From assembly GCA_022925895.1 (NCBI GenBank), contig JAKSYS010000167.1, positions 35,182 through 99,181 of the forward strand: a stretch of 64,000 nt of DNA. Direction: 5' to 3'. The notes under the pieces were generated by a model that saw only the letters and a program-made list of their open reading frames with translations, did not search any database and was not told the origin of the DNA. The position numbers and the translations under genes are program-made. The DNA comes from Fragilaria crotonensis (taxonomy: Eukaryota; Bacillariophyta; Fragilariophyceae; Fragilariales; Fragilariaceae). Shown piece by piece: positions 39,631-50,874 of the stretch. Position 1 is the stretch's first letter; each line of letters opens with the position of its first letter.

Positions 39631-42189
39631 TTAGGATCCAGTTCGGCGCCGTTTGGGATCGGTGCAGTCATGAGGCGTTTGCCTCGCTTGACCTGCAGGT
39701 TGCGTTGAAAAATGCAAGCGACCATAGTGATCTTCCTGAACACCCACTTGGTAATTGTGCTTATCATACAATTTCCACGGAGATCTCCCATCTCCAGGTA
39801 AGCCACCGTTGCCTCTCGAAGGGTCTCCGTTCATGTATTCTAAGGCCTTTCTTCGATTGTCATGATCCATACGATCGATGAGACCATATCGCCCCAGTAT
39901 TTGAACCTCAAACGCCAAAAAATCAAGATCAGCATTCGGAGAGAAATCCATTGTCATGGGGTCGCAGTACAAAACATTTTGAATGTCGTCGACATTTGCT
40001 TCAAAGCCCCCATAAGCAAAAGCACTGCATTCCATAATACGAAGCACTGCTACTGCATCCTCCAGTAGGACATCATTTCGATACATGAGGCGGGCGTGAG
40101 CTTGGGATAAACGAATCATGGACTCCAAGAATCGCACCGTGATGGGGATAGTTGTACACTCTGTCGAGCGACATTTCTCATAATGTCTCTGCAACAGTAG
40201 CGCAGCATCTTCACCGACTGTTGGGTTGAACGTGTCCTTTACGATGGAGATATAAGCACGCAGTTTATCCATACTCCACGGTTGCTCCCCAGCAGCCCCA
40301 TTGGCGTTCTCTGCGCACTGAAATCCGGCTCCAGTAATTGCACGGTTCAGTAGGTAGGTGCTAATCCTGCTATCGCGTGATGCATCCGATGTATCCACCA
40401 TCTTAAAGATGATGTCGAATCGGGAGAGCAGAGGAGTACCAAGTCCTGTATTTCGGGATAAACTTGCGTGGTTGTCGTACAGGCAATCGATCGGGTTCAT
40501 TACCGCGATAATGGTCGCCCGACAGTTCAACTTGCAGACAATCCCTCCTTTCGCGACACTCAATGTCTGCTGTTCCATTGCCTCGTGAATTGTTGTGCGG
40601 TCCTCCTTTCGGATACAACCAAACTCGTCAATGCAGCAGACACCTTTGTCGGCCAACACCAAAGCACCTGCTTCCAAAACAAACTCGTTTCCGCTTCCTT
40701 CCCTGACAGCGGCACAAGTCAGACCAGCCGAAGTCGTCCCAACTCCTGTTGTCATAACAGAACGAGGACACAGTGCCGCGGCAAACCTCAGAACTTGGCT
40801 TTTGGCGGTTCCGGGATCACCAACGAGGAGCATATGAGACTGGTCTCGTCGTCTTGTACGCACGCTTTTTTGCGTCGGGATGTGTCTCGGTTGATCGTCA
40901 CCATAGTAGAAATCTCTGTTCGTTTTCCCACTTCTTGGCGGTTGTACACTAAACTGATCCGGTTCGTCTGCGTCATCCTCGAGATTCGTGGAATTTCTGG
41001 TGCATTCTGCATCTGTATCGTCTTGGTGATATGACGATGACTGGACTCCGCCGATAAGTGTCACTAGGAGGGCGAGTTTGATCATTGACATACCATAGAG
41101 TTGGGGGCAGACAGCCTTGCAAATGAAATCACGAGCAGCAATTTGGTTGCTATGCCGCGAGTTTTTCCAATATAAATCGAACTCTTTCCTCAACCGATCC
41201 ATTTCTCCAATATCATCGCCGTTCCATGCCGAGCCCCCCTTTTCTTGTACCACACGAATCGAGTGCGCCTGTAACGCCATACCAATGGGGCATTCAACAT
41301 CGATTATCGTGGATTGTGGCCATTGTGCCAAAAGAGACCCCACAATAACTACTTGATCGCCAGGCTGGCAAGTGTCCACCAAGTCGTGCTGTAATTTGAT
41401 CAGAAGTGAGCGAGGAATGTGACCCATCCCAATGCGACTAGCAGCCTCCTGAATCTTAATTTCTTGGTAATCCGTGTGCATGCTTCCCACCACAGTCAGG
41501 TCGCTGCCCTGGCAGGGTTCTCCTCGTTCCCCCGTTAGCGGACAAAGATCTGGCTTAACTAGTGCGTTGTGGCACTGTTCTAAATCCGCTTCGACGCAAA
41601 AGGTTCGTCCACAACCATTTTTGCCCGTGCACTTGTAGGAGCGCGCCGACTCGTACATTTGCACGATTGCCGCTCTGACAACAGTTCCCTGCACTTGCCA
41701 GATCTTGCCAACATCCTCCGCTTCCAAGTGACTGAGGGAGGATTTTGTGCATGTCGGTGGTAGATGGACTAAACGGGCATGCACTCGCGTCATTGAAACA
41801 CTCGTGTCACCCTTAACAGTTCCTTCTAATTCAAGTGCGTTATCGTAAAGTTGAGCCTGCGCATGCACGATCGCCTTTTCTAGGAGGGGTAGTAATGTAG
41901 TTGGATATCGTAAGACCAAGCAACCCAACACGGTGTCTTGTTGGATCAGCTCAAATGCGTCAATCTCCAATGAGAAGTCCCGCGTTGTTGAACTAGAGGA
42001 AAGGTACAAGAGCTTCAACGCTTCCTTGGAGGAAGCGCTGTTTAGAAGGAAGCGAAGAAATCGATCTTGCACCTGATCGGGTGTTCCAAGATCCTTGTAC
42101 GAGGCTCGCATCAACCGTTCTGCGGTCCAAGTCTTCTCATACTCGAAGTCCTCGTCGCTGTGTTCACCATCCTCGTGTGCTGCCGCCAT
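39631..42189 (-). CDS. MCM9: MCM9-like DNA helicase
   Basis: 852 residues, no intron, ATG 42189. An N-terminal OB/zinc region (Cys at about 187, 193, 198, 206 and more) is followed by an MCM AAA+ core. Walker A is GDPGTAKS (457-464), Walker B VCCIDEF (517-523), and the arginine finger lies in LLSRFD (587-592). The stretches TTGVGTTSAGLT, LEAGALVLADKGVCCIDEF and EAMEQQTLSVAKGGIVCKLN are closest to MCM9 rather than MCM2-7 or MCM8, in my reading. A polar insert of about 60 residues (385-447) precedes Walker A. MCM9 works with MCM8 in homologous recombination and interstrand crosslink repair. The C-terminus is shorter than in vertebrate MCM9. Confidence 0.85.
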   Translation of the reverse strand: MAAAHEDGEHSDEDFEYEKTWTAERLMRASYKDLGTPDQVQDRFLRFLLNSASSKEALKLLYLSSSSTTRDFSLEIDAFELIQQDTVLGCLVLRYPTTLLPLLEKAIVHAQAQLYDNALELEGTVKGDTSVSMTRVHARLVHLPPTCTKSSLSHLEAEDVGKIWQVQGTVVRAAIVQMYESARSYKCTGKNGCGRTFCVEADLEQCHNALVKPDLCPLTGERGEPCQGSDLTVVGSMHTDYQEIKIQEAASRIGMGHIPRSLLIKLQHDLVDTCQPGDQVVIVGSLLAQWPQSTIIDVECPIGMALQAHSIRVVQEKGGSAWNGDDIGEMDRLRKEFDLYWKNSRHSNQIAARDFICKAVCPQLYGMSMIKLALLVTLIGGVQSSSYHQDDTDAECTRNSTNLEDDADEPDQFSVQPPRSGKTNRDFYYGDDQPRHIPTQKSVRTRRRDQSHMLLVGDPGTAKSQVLRFAAALCPRSVMTTGVGTTSAGLTCAAVREGSGNEFVLEAGALVLADKGVCCIDEFGCIRKEDRTTIHEAMEQQTLSVAKGGIVCKLNCRATIIAVMNPIDCLYDNHASLSRNTGLGTPLLSRFDIIFKMVDTSDASRDSRISTYLLNRAITGAGFQCAENANGAAGEQPWSMDKLRAYISIVKDTFNPTVGEDAALLLQRHYEKCRSTECTTIPITVRFLESMIRLSQAHARLMYRNDVLLEDAVAVLRIMECSAFAYGGFEANVDDIQNVLYCDPMTMDFSPNADLDFLAFEVQILGRYGLIDRMDHDNRRKALEYMNGDPSRGNGGLPGDGRSPWKLYDKHNYQVGVQEDHYGRLHFSTQPAGQARQTPHDCTDPKRRRTGS

Positions 42190-42829
42190 TCGTTCGTGCA
42201 GTATTTATACGTGAGTTCGCAGTGTCTGACAATGTTACCAACATCACATTCCAAACCAATGCCAAAAGTGCATTATGCATTTCCGATTTTTATCGTATCA
42301 TAATTCCCACTTTCCACTGTCGACAAATTGGATCCAACATTCTACGTGACGAATTGCCAGTACAGTACACTAAAGTACTGGAGTACTTTACTGTCATGAC
42401 ATGTAACAGTATGTGTACGAAAGAGTATTCCAGTATACGACGTGTTGACGAAGTTTTTTAGAATGTGACTTGGATCGGAGAGAGGGTCTGTATGCGTCTG
42501 TATCTATGTCATACTTGTATGTACCTGGAGTACGGCAATACCATGAACTCCAGTACTCCCGACTCCAGTACAAGTACTCTGTACGTATGCCTGTTCATGT
42601 ACTGGTACTACTACAGAACTTCATATGCTATCGTACCTGTACCGGTGCTATCGTAATATTGAGTGCTATCGCGCGGGCAACTAATGTTAACGTTGATTAT
42701 CCCGGCAGTTGAGGTCTGTTCCACACCTGTGTGTGAGTATCTTGCCACAAACACTGAACCATAGGACGGTCATTTGTTAAGCAAGGGAGCAGAACGTCGT
42801 AGTGATATACCACTAGAATACCAGCCATG
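42190..42829. other. Spacer with strong GTAC island
   Basis: 640 bp between MCM9 and the 3' end of ATAD3. From 42355 to 42660 it is dominated by GTAC words (gtacagtacactaaagtactggagtacttt, ctccagtactcccgactccagtacaagtac). No gene. Confidence 0.6.
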
Positions 42830-44851
42830 TTACAAATCCGCAGTTAACATTCGGGCTCTAACTTGAGCCTGTTCGAGCCACAACTCTTTTTGGCCCAAAC
42901 TCTTCTTGTGGTTTGATACAGTCGTAAAGAATGAAGCTCGGTCCAATTTGGCGTCTTGTGTCCCGTACGCTGCTGCCTGCCATGCAATAGCCAATTTAGA
43001 AATGGCGCGTCCAGAAAACCCATCTGTCAAGTTCACAACCTCATCAATCTCGGCATCGCCAATATCCTCTGTCGTGACGGGCTTGGCCCATCTACCAGGA
43101 GGGTTCAGGAGATATTTTTCGATGTACATGGCAATCATCCTCTTGCGTTCCTCAGGACCGGGAAGATCGAATGCCACCATTTCGTCGATACGATCCATAA
43201 CAGCAGCATCGAACTGGGCAGGTTGGTTACTGGCATACACCATCATAAACTTGTCACTCTCAGTACTGCAACCCCGGAAACATTAGAAATCTTGAGATGT
43301 AAGAATAATACCAGACAGCGAAGCATACCACTTACCCTGTTCTGTAGAGGAAAGCATTCAGTGCATTTCTCTGATCCTCAGATATTTTTACAGTTTCACG
43401 CGATTGCAAAAAAGCATCAGCCTCGTCTACAAATAACAATAACCCACGACGACTGGTCTTCGCCCATTCAAAGAGCTTGTGAAGCTCAGTGACAGCATCA
43501 CGCCCCAACGGTGCGATGTCTCCGCCCGTCAAAATCGCATACTCCAATCCAGAGTGTTGGGCCAGATTCTTTGCAAACATCGTCTTTCCAGTTCCAGGAG
43601 GGCCTGTTCAATTCATGTGAGAGGATAACGCGAGTCAGATTACGCCTTTCGAGCGAGATTATTACTTACCGTGCAACAGCAAGTGCCTGTACGGAGCGCG
43701 GTTCTTTTTAGTGTTGGCGGTCGAAACCGCGATTCGACGCAACTGGTCATCAAGAGTGGGTTCCAGGATGATTCCCTTCATCGCATCTTGCTCCTTGACT
43801 CCAACGCCGAGGAATCTCTTCGTTGTCGACAATGGCTCTTGCACCAGTTGCGTCACCGTGGCCCGAGACGTTTCACGGACTAAGGATGGTTTTCCCAAAC
43901 GAGCTTCAATGAATCGACCAGCAACACCGATTGATGTGCGAGCTGTGTAGATACCAACTGCAATTCCAGAGATCGTAAAAACAGTATTACGCAACTTGTC
44001 CGTGTCGTTAATGTACGAGGCAAGACCTTCCCCAATTATCTTTCCCCCGTCTGCAATTGCCTTCAGGACGGTATCACGTTGCTCGGCAGCTTCCAACCGA
44101 ACCTTTTGCAAAATAAGGTCATGGTTCTGGCGTTCTTGCAGAATGCGACCCTCGGCTTCTGCTTTGGTCTTAGCCAATTCGGTCCTGGTCCTCAACTCCG
44201 CCTCAAGTTCAGCAGTGCGGCGACGCATGGCTTCTTGTCGATTCACCATCTCTTCCTGCTTTTTGAGCTGTTCGCTGTGGAAGGTTTGCTTGTTAGCCAC
44301 GATAGAGTAAAAACCTGACATGCTCCTCCACCACAACCACACTTACTCCTGCATGTATTTCTGAGCCTCGAGCAGTTCGACTTGTCGTTTGCGCTCTAGT
44401 TGGTCCCTATACTCGGCCCGGTGGCGCTCGTGTTGAGTCTGAGCATCAAGAGTCTTCCTGGCCTCTTCTCCTTCCTTTTCGATGTTTTGCGATCGAACTT
44501 GCTGCGTGTATGCATCCATCTCCGCCCTCTTCGCGGCGGCTTCGTGCTGTCGAAGGAAAGGTCAGAAGAGGTCCAAACGTACGGGTAACGCAATGTCCAC
44601 GACAACAAAACAACCTTGTTAAAGCATTATGCACTTACTTGTTTGGTGGCTTCCTGCGCCTTGATCAATTCAATGGCTGCAGATGCATTCCTACTGTTAT
44701 CGAGGTCTCGAGCTGCTTTCGCCGCTCGTTCCAATCCTTCAGGATCGAAGCCAGTGACGGCGTTCCTGCCAGGTCCGGACGGTGGATTATCTGGCGCCAT
44801 GACGGACGACAGAGACTCCTCCTTGCGTTTGCGATTGCTGCCACCAAACAT
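42830..44851 (-). CDS. ATAD3: ATAD3-family mitochondrial AAA+ ATPase, five exons
   Basis: Exons (minus) 44639-44851, 44347-44546, 43670-44274, 43336-43603 and 42830-43265 sum to 1722 nt (573 residues). The four introns (92, 72, 66 and 70 nt) all begin GTAAGT and end CAG, and every phase agrees. The N-terminus [20 protein letters not shown] is diagnostic of ATAD3. A long coiled coil follows ([29 protein letters not shown]), then a membrane segment ([20 protein letters not shown]) and [18 protein letters not shown]. The AAA+ domain has Walker A GPPGTGKT across intron 3, Walker [12 protein letters not shown], and [12 protein letters not shown]3 spans the inner mitochondrial membrane and affects nucleoid organisation, cristae and lipid contact sites. 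The copy is complete. Confidence 0.93.
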
Positions 44852-47690
44852 TATAGTCGTTTCCTTGATTTCCTTTGATGATACACTGTATCGTAACTTG
44901 TCTGATCGGCCTTGTCCGTTTGTGATCGATCCATTTCAGGTTTCAACAAACCAGCTCATATTTCGCGCACTTTCGTCATGGGTTGGAAGGTTGGGGGTAG
45001 TTGTAAATGTCTGTCCTTCTCAAGGGATGTGTAAATCGTACTGGTACTACAGTACTGTACTCAATACCAGTACTCAAATGTTGCAGCACTCCAGTGCAAG
45101 TACGGTAGTACTTCTCTAATGTGACGAGTGTGGGCGGCTGCATGCTGCATCGCATAGACATGCAATCCCACAATCCCACTCAAAAACAGGAAGTCTCCAT
45201 TCTCCACTCTCTACCCTGAGACCGAAACTCCTAGATGGTTCGCTTCCTTGCTCAGGCTTGATATGGAAGGTTCTGGCTGGACTGACCTGCCTGGTATTGC
45301 ATCAGCATGGTCACTGTGTTGATCAATTGCAGGGCAAGTGACACCTCCATCCAGGAGTATCCTTTAGTGCCGGGGCCATCCTTGCCCACTCGTCCGTAGC
45401 AGCTATTATACAGTAAAATTAAGTTCACTACTAGTCAATTCCCCTCCAACTAGTGCTGAATTGAATGGAGAGCTTTTTGTAAAAACACATGATGATCAAA
45501 GTCAATGATTTGATGACAAAGCAATGTAAACTGAAAATTGGTTTTCTTCTTCTCAGCAAGCTTTTTTGTTCATCAATGTAGATTGCTTAAGCCCCATACC
45601 AAAGTTGTACGAGTAGTAGTAGACAACACTATTTAACAGTATTCATAAGCCAAAACATTTGTTTTTCACAATTAAAGCTCACACAATGAGTTTGACATTC
45701 ATGTATGGATGAAACAGCGTTGAATGATAAGGTACCGCCATGCCTAAAAGCCTTATGCAGGTTGATAGTGCTAGGCATGGATAACAGCACTTAATTGCAC
45801 TGGCAGCAGGATTGCTTGCAGAAGGAACAACATATTGTCACTGGATCTGGAAGGTCCGGCCATTGTTACGTAAGGAAACGTGAATACGGCAAAAACTCGC
45901 GATACCCTGGAAGTGCAAATTGTTTCCATTCTGAGTCGTGGTGACGCAACGTGATGCATATGCCGGTGCGATTATCGTATGGACTCAATAAAAAATTGCT
46001 GACGGTCAGTGAAGAACTACTGACGGCAGTTAAAATTGCTGATGGTCAGCCGTAAAGAATTGCAGACGAATTACTTGCTGATCAGTGCTGACGGTCAAAA
46101 GGAATTAGCTACTGTTGTAAGAAAATACTATGTGTCATACTTTAGTCTTCTAAAAGACAAACAAGATTTTTCTGACGGCACAATGACGGTCAGTATTTCT
46201 ACCTTGCCGGCTTGTTCGCATCGACCAATGGAGCTTCAAATCTTGCAAGAACTCATGCAAATGGGATATTCCCTGATGCATTGGTGACGATGGTCACAAA
46301 CATAAAGGCTGAAATGTACTTAGGCCAGACCGTCCAGGCAGCAAGTTAACCAACAGGCAAATGCACCTCTGATGGTCTACAAAAATTGATGAAAATGATT
46401 GGTTGGTTTGTATTCAATCTATCTTTCTTTGTCATGGCTGATTGTTGTCAATGCTTGTTGGATGGTTTACAATACATTCAAAAACACTCAATGAGTGACC
46501 GAGTGTTTGCAAAAGAACTTAACCTGTCATTGCAGATGAGTTGACTGATAATTGCTACAATAGTCAGGATGGTGATGTTGACCATAACAGTCAATGAGAA
46601 CATGTTGACACTAGCTAGTAATAATTGGCAGATAGAATTAATTGCATCATGCCTAGATACAGGATTCAAGCAGTGTGGTTGAAAAAGCACCATTTTCCAT
46701 TTTTCTGCCGCGCAGAGGTACACTGTTTTTTGTCAACGCAGTTGCTTCATTGCCAAGATGTCTTCCTTTGGCACTCATTACATCAGCCTTGGTATCTAAA
46801 TGTAGTTTCTCACCTTTACAATTCTTCAACATCATCACCGGATATAAATGGGTGAGAACACTGGCATATGGACTTCAACTTTCAACTGCCCTAATGCAGG
46901 CATTTTGATGATAATGCATTCTAAAATAATGGATGGATTGATTAAGGCAACTGGTGGGTTGATTAACCACACCAGTCACACTGTCATTAGGATCAATGCA
47001 GGACTAAAGTGAGAGCGGACCTCATACTAGGACTCTCCAGGAAGAGTGCAACCTTCTACTCCCTTTGTCCCATTTTAATGATGTCATGCTAATTCATTTC
47101 AAACACAATTTGGAGTGTCTTTTGGGTCTTTTTCAGGGACCCTGGTAAGGTTTCTATGTCTTGGCGAGCCGCTTGGGCACTCAGCTGACATTAATAAAAG
47201 GAAATTCCATCCAAGTTGTGCTCCAGTCTGCTGCCTTGCTGACTCAAATGGAAAACATGGCATCGTTCAAAAGAAGTGCTCTTAATTTTTCCAAAATTCA
47301 GAATGTTACTGCTGTAACACACATGAATATAATGTGCTCAAATTTCATTTCGCAATCACCATGTATTGACTGACAAAAGCCAGGTCAACAAATGTCTGTC
47401 TCCTTCTTGTGATGACAGATCTCTTCTGTATCCTGTCTGTAGGAGGTGCTACAGTTGGGTCTGGATCACAGGCATCCATGGTGACAATTGATTAACTAAA
47501 GAATGGATGAGGCACCTCGTTTTTGTTCAAAAACTCAATTTTAAACATTCAAACTACCGGTTTTATGGCACTGATTGTGCTCTACAATGATGACATGATA
47601 TGTTGAGGGAATGCGAATGCGAGAGTTATTCCTCATGGATGGGTCCAGTGTCCAGTGGCATCACTACTATGTGACCGTGGGAGTACTTGT
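44852..47690. other. Accessory, AT-rich region without recognised genes
   Basis: About 2.8 kb with only short chance ORFs. A GTAC cluster lies at 45035-45115. Around 45995-46105 and again near 46180 the word ctgacggtcag and relatives (gctgatggtcag, gctgacggtcaa) recur, hinting at a decayed repeat. The rest is low in structure. Confidence 0.5.
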
Positions 47691-47699
47691 CCCACCTAA

Positions 47700-48340
47700 T
47701 CTATATTACTATAATATATATAATTTAATTTTCCGTCCGTCCTCGATACACATACAACGGCGGACGAAATCTTGGCGTAGCCCACATACCGAAATACCCG
47801 CCAGACGTCTGACGGACGAAATGTTGGCGTAGCCCACGTATGGAAATCCCAGCCAGACTTTTGTCGTGCAAGCCCCGGATGTACGTCCGGACGAAATGTT
47901 GGCGTAGCCCATATACGGACATCCCGGCCAGACGCTTGTGGCCCGGTTATTATATAACGTTTCTATTGGCGGACGTGTTTATTGGCGGACGAAACTATTT
48001 GTGCTGAGTGCCGTAGGCTTGAACTGCATTTGTACTGATTGCCGTAGGTGTGGACGTTAGGGGTTATGGACGTACATGCCAAATGATCTTGGCGTAGCCC
48101 ACATACCGAAATACCCGCCAGACGTCTGACGGACGAAATGTTGGCGTAGCCCACGTATGGAAATCCCAGCCAGACCGACTGCCGTAGCCAAGATAGGGAA
48201 CGCCCGGCCAGACTTTTGTGATACGAGAACGCCGGTTAATTGTGAAATCGGAACGCCGGTTAGGGAACGCCCGGCCAGACTTTTGTGATACGAGAACGCC
48301 GGTTAATTGTGAAATGGGAACGCCGGTCGTTTAACGTGTC
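47700..48340. repeat. Complex direct-repeat cluster
   Basis: A core of about 50 bp, ggacgaaatgttggcgtagc followed by ccacgtatggaaatcccagc and cagac, occurs at least five times (near 47761, 47815, 47889, 48088, 48131). The approximately 88-bp segment 47770-47857 is repeated almost exactly at 48090-48177. A second unit, ggaacgcccggccagactt with ttgtgatacgagaacgccgg, occurs at about 48198 and 48262. The cluster starts next to an AT-rich stretch (ctatattactataatatata). Confidence 0.8.
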
Positions 48341-48409
48341 TTTTGCCAACAAACATAGTACACAGTAGCCCAGATCAACGCGGCCTTGGGCCGCACATAT
48401 CCAGTCTGG

Positions 48410-48889
48410 TCCTACTATATTATAAATTAATTGTGTGCGTGTGTGAGTCCGTCCGTCTGTTACGGAGTATGACCACTCTGGGGTACTGGATCAAATGTTG
48501 CACTGTTATGTGGATTACATGTACTACAGGTCTACAGTACATAAACGGACGGTAATTTATGTTGAAACGACAGTGTGTTACGTTACTGAACTACAATACT
48601 GTACGAATTCAAAGTTACTGGATGGAATACTCATTGAATTTGCTGTGAACAGGTTGCTTGACAAATGCTACTGTAAAATATACCGTGCGATGAACTGCAA
48701 TACTGGGGCATGACAAGTACCAGGTACCTGGTACTGTACTTCATGAAGTTTCCTACGTTGGTACCATGGTACTGCATACTGTAGGGGAAAAAAGTAGTGG
48801 TACGGAGTACGACCAGGTTGGGGGTACTGTACGTCCAGTTTCCTGTTTCCTGTAGTAGACACTCCGATCAAATGTGAGGCACCCACTAG
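48410..48889. repeat. Repeat unit A1 (long form)
   Basis: 480 bp beginning tcctactatattataaatta, with a gtgcgtgtgtg microsatellite, and ending caaatgtgaggcacccactag. It contains a perfect 20-bp palindrome AGTACCAGGTACCTGGTACT at 48716-48735. The interior is shared with unit A2. Confidence 0.85.
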
Positions 48890-49232
48890 CTAGTTGATAT
48901 ATAGATTATTCTCGGCGTACGACAGTACTTGCACTCCGAGTAATCCTTGGAATTCGGAGCGCCAGCTCATCCCGCCACTGCTACCAGGTACCAGGTACAA
49001 TTGAGGATGCGGAGTACTTGGACCTTGTAGTGTACCTGGAACCTGGAACTGTAGACGATTCGAAGTGTAGCTTCTGGTGTCATCAGTTGACATCGATTTG
49101 ACACGCTGCAGCACTTGTGACAGCAACGTATGGCAGATCCGATTATACGGTACCTGGTACTTCCGTTCTTCATCGTCCGACACTGATTTCATGGCGACGA
49201 CTGAGATGGCTATTTTTATCATATATTCTCTA

Positions 49233-49475
49233 TCCTACTCTATATTATAAATTAATTGTGTGCGTGCGTGCGTGCGTCCGTCTGTTACGGAGTATGACCA
49301 CTCTGGGGTACTGGATCAAATGAATACTGTCTGAATTTTTTCACTTCGCCAGGGTTGAGTACTGAAAGTAAACAGTAACAGTAAAAGTAGTGGTACGGAG
49401 TACGACCAGGTTGGGGGTACTGTACGTCCAGTTTCCTGTAGTAGACACTCCGATCAAATGTGAGGTACCCACTAG
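49233..49475. repeat. Repeat unit B1 (short form)
   Basis: 243 bp with the same start (tcctactctatattataaat) and end (caaatgtgaggtacccactag) as unit A. Its middle differs (gaatactgtctgaatttttt, agtaaacagtaacagtaaaa). Confidence 0.85.
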
Positions 49476-49479
49476 TATA

Positions 49480-49906
49480 TCCTACTATATTATAAATTAA
49501 TTGTGTGCGTGCGTCCGTCTGTTACGGAGTATGACCACTCTGGGGTACTGTTGCACTGTTACGTGGATTACATGTACTACAGGTCTACAGTACATAAACG
49601 GACGGTAATTTATGTTGAGACGACAGTGTGTTACGTTACTGAACTACAATACTGTAGGAATTCAAAGTTACTGGATGGAATACTCATTGAATTTGCTGTG
49701 AACAGGTTGCTTGACAAATGCTACTGTAAAATATACCGTGCGATGAACTGCAATACTGGGGCATGATAAGTACCTGGTACTGTACTTCATGAAGTTTCCT
49801 ACGTTGGTACCATGCTACTGCATACTGTAGGGGAAAAAAGTAGTGGTACGGAGTACGACCAGGTTGGGGGTACTGTACGTCCGATCAAATGTGAGGTACC
49901 CACTAG
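49480..49906. repeat. Repeat unit A2 (long form)
   Basis: 427 bp, near-identical to A1 apart from small deletions (gatcaaatg near the start, part of the cagtttcctg...gacact segment near the end). It ends gtgaggtacccactag directly before unit B2. Confidence 0.85.
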
Positions 49907-50874
49907 TTATAAATTAATTGTGTGCGTGCGTGCGTGCGTCCGTCTGTTACGGAGTATGACCACTCTGGGGTACTGGATGAAATGAATACTGTCTGAATTT
50001 TTTCACTTCGCCAGGGTTGAGTACTGAAAGTAAACAGTAACAGTAAAAGTAGTGGTACGGAGTACGACCAGGTTGAGGGTACTGTACGTCCAGTTTCCTG
50101 TAGTAGACACTCCGATCAAATGTGAGGTACCAGTTAAAAATGGCTTTGAGTCATTAAAAAACACCATGTTGGACTAAAAAGTTCTCAATGAAAATCTGAC
50201 ACAATCAATCAACTTCAAGTGCCACACATGTCGATCATGCTTTATGCTTCATCATGGTTGAATCATTTCTATACTGGACAAAGAATTCATGAAGATATTG
50301 ATGCCTTTAGAAGCGTCGTTCTCGGTTTAATGGCTCTAAGCAATTTACAGGTTTATATATATACTGAATATTTTCAATATTTGTCCGTTGAGTTTTTTTA
50401 CCCCATTCAACATAATCTCATCATCGTCGTCATCCAATTTCTTTGTACTGCTACGCTGATTCTACGTCGCAATTTGGTAACACGCCAAAACCTTATATAA
50501 TTCATCACGTGAAGTACATGGCGTGGGAACTACAGTTAAGCAGCTATCTATATTTCTCGCAATGATTAAAAAAAATACTGCATGGAATGTCTACATAAAA
50601 TTGGTGGCCCGGCTCAATGGTGGAAAATTTGAGATGTGCAAAATCTCCGAGGTACCAACATCCAGTGCGTTCAGCAAAACCGCGGCTTCCAAAATGCCTG
50701 TTTTGCACTGCAAAGGAAAGTAGGTGCACATGGCAAGGAACGTCATTGCCGTATGTGAAGCAGTAATTAGAATGATATTGAGCACCTTTTTTTGTAGAGG
50801 TCGTGAAAATTACACCATTTAGTGGCTCAATTTTTTTTAAGGGCTCAAAGCCATTTTTAACTGGTACCCACTAG
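49907..50874. repeat. Repeat unit B2, split by a TIR element
   Basis: Starts ttataaattaattgtgtgcg and matches B1 up to gtgaggtacc at 50131. The remaining cactag is at 50869-50874, after the inserted element at 50132-50862 and the duplicated GGTACC. Confidence 0.85.
50132..50862. mobile_element. 731-bp TIR element (MITE-like) with GGTACC target duplication
   Basis: The ends 50132-50150 (agttaaaaatggctttgag) and 50844-50862 are perfect 19-bp inverted repeats. A weaker A-rich extension continues inward. GGTACC flanks it on both sides (50126-50131 and 50863-50868), while the intact neighbouring repeat copies have a single gaggtacccactag. That gives a clean empty-site comparison. No transposase is encoded: the largest ORF inside (50219-50500) resembles nothing. 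Confidence 0.87.

Noticed and set aside
50219-50723. ORFs inside the 731-bp TIR element as transposase
   Set aside because: Both are short, without DDE or zinc motifs.
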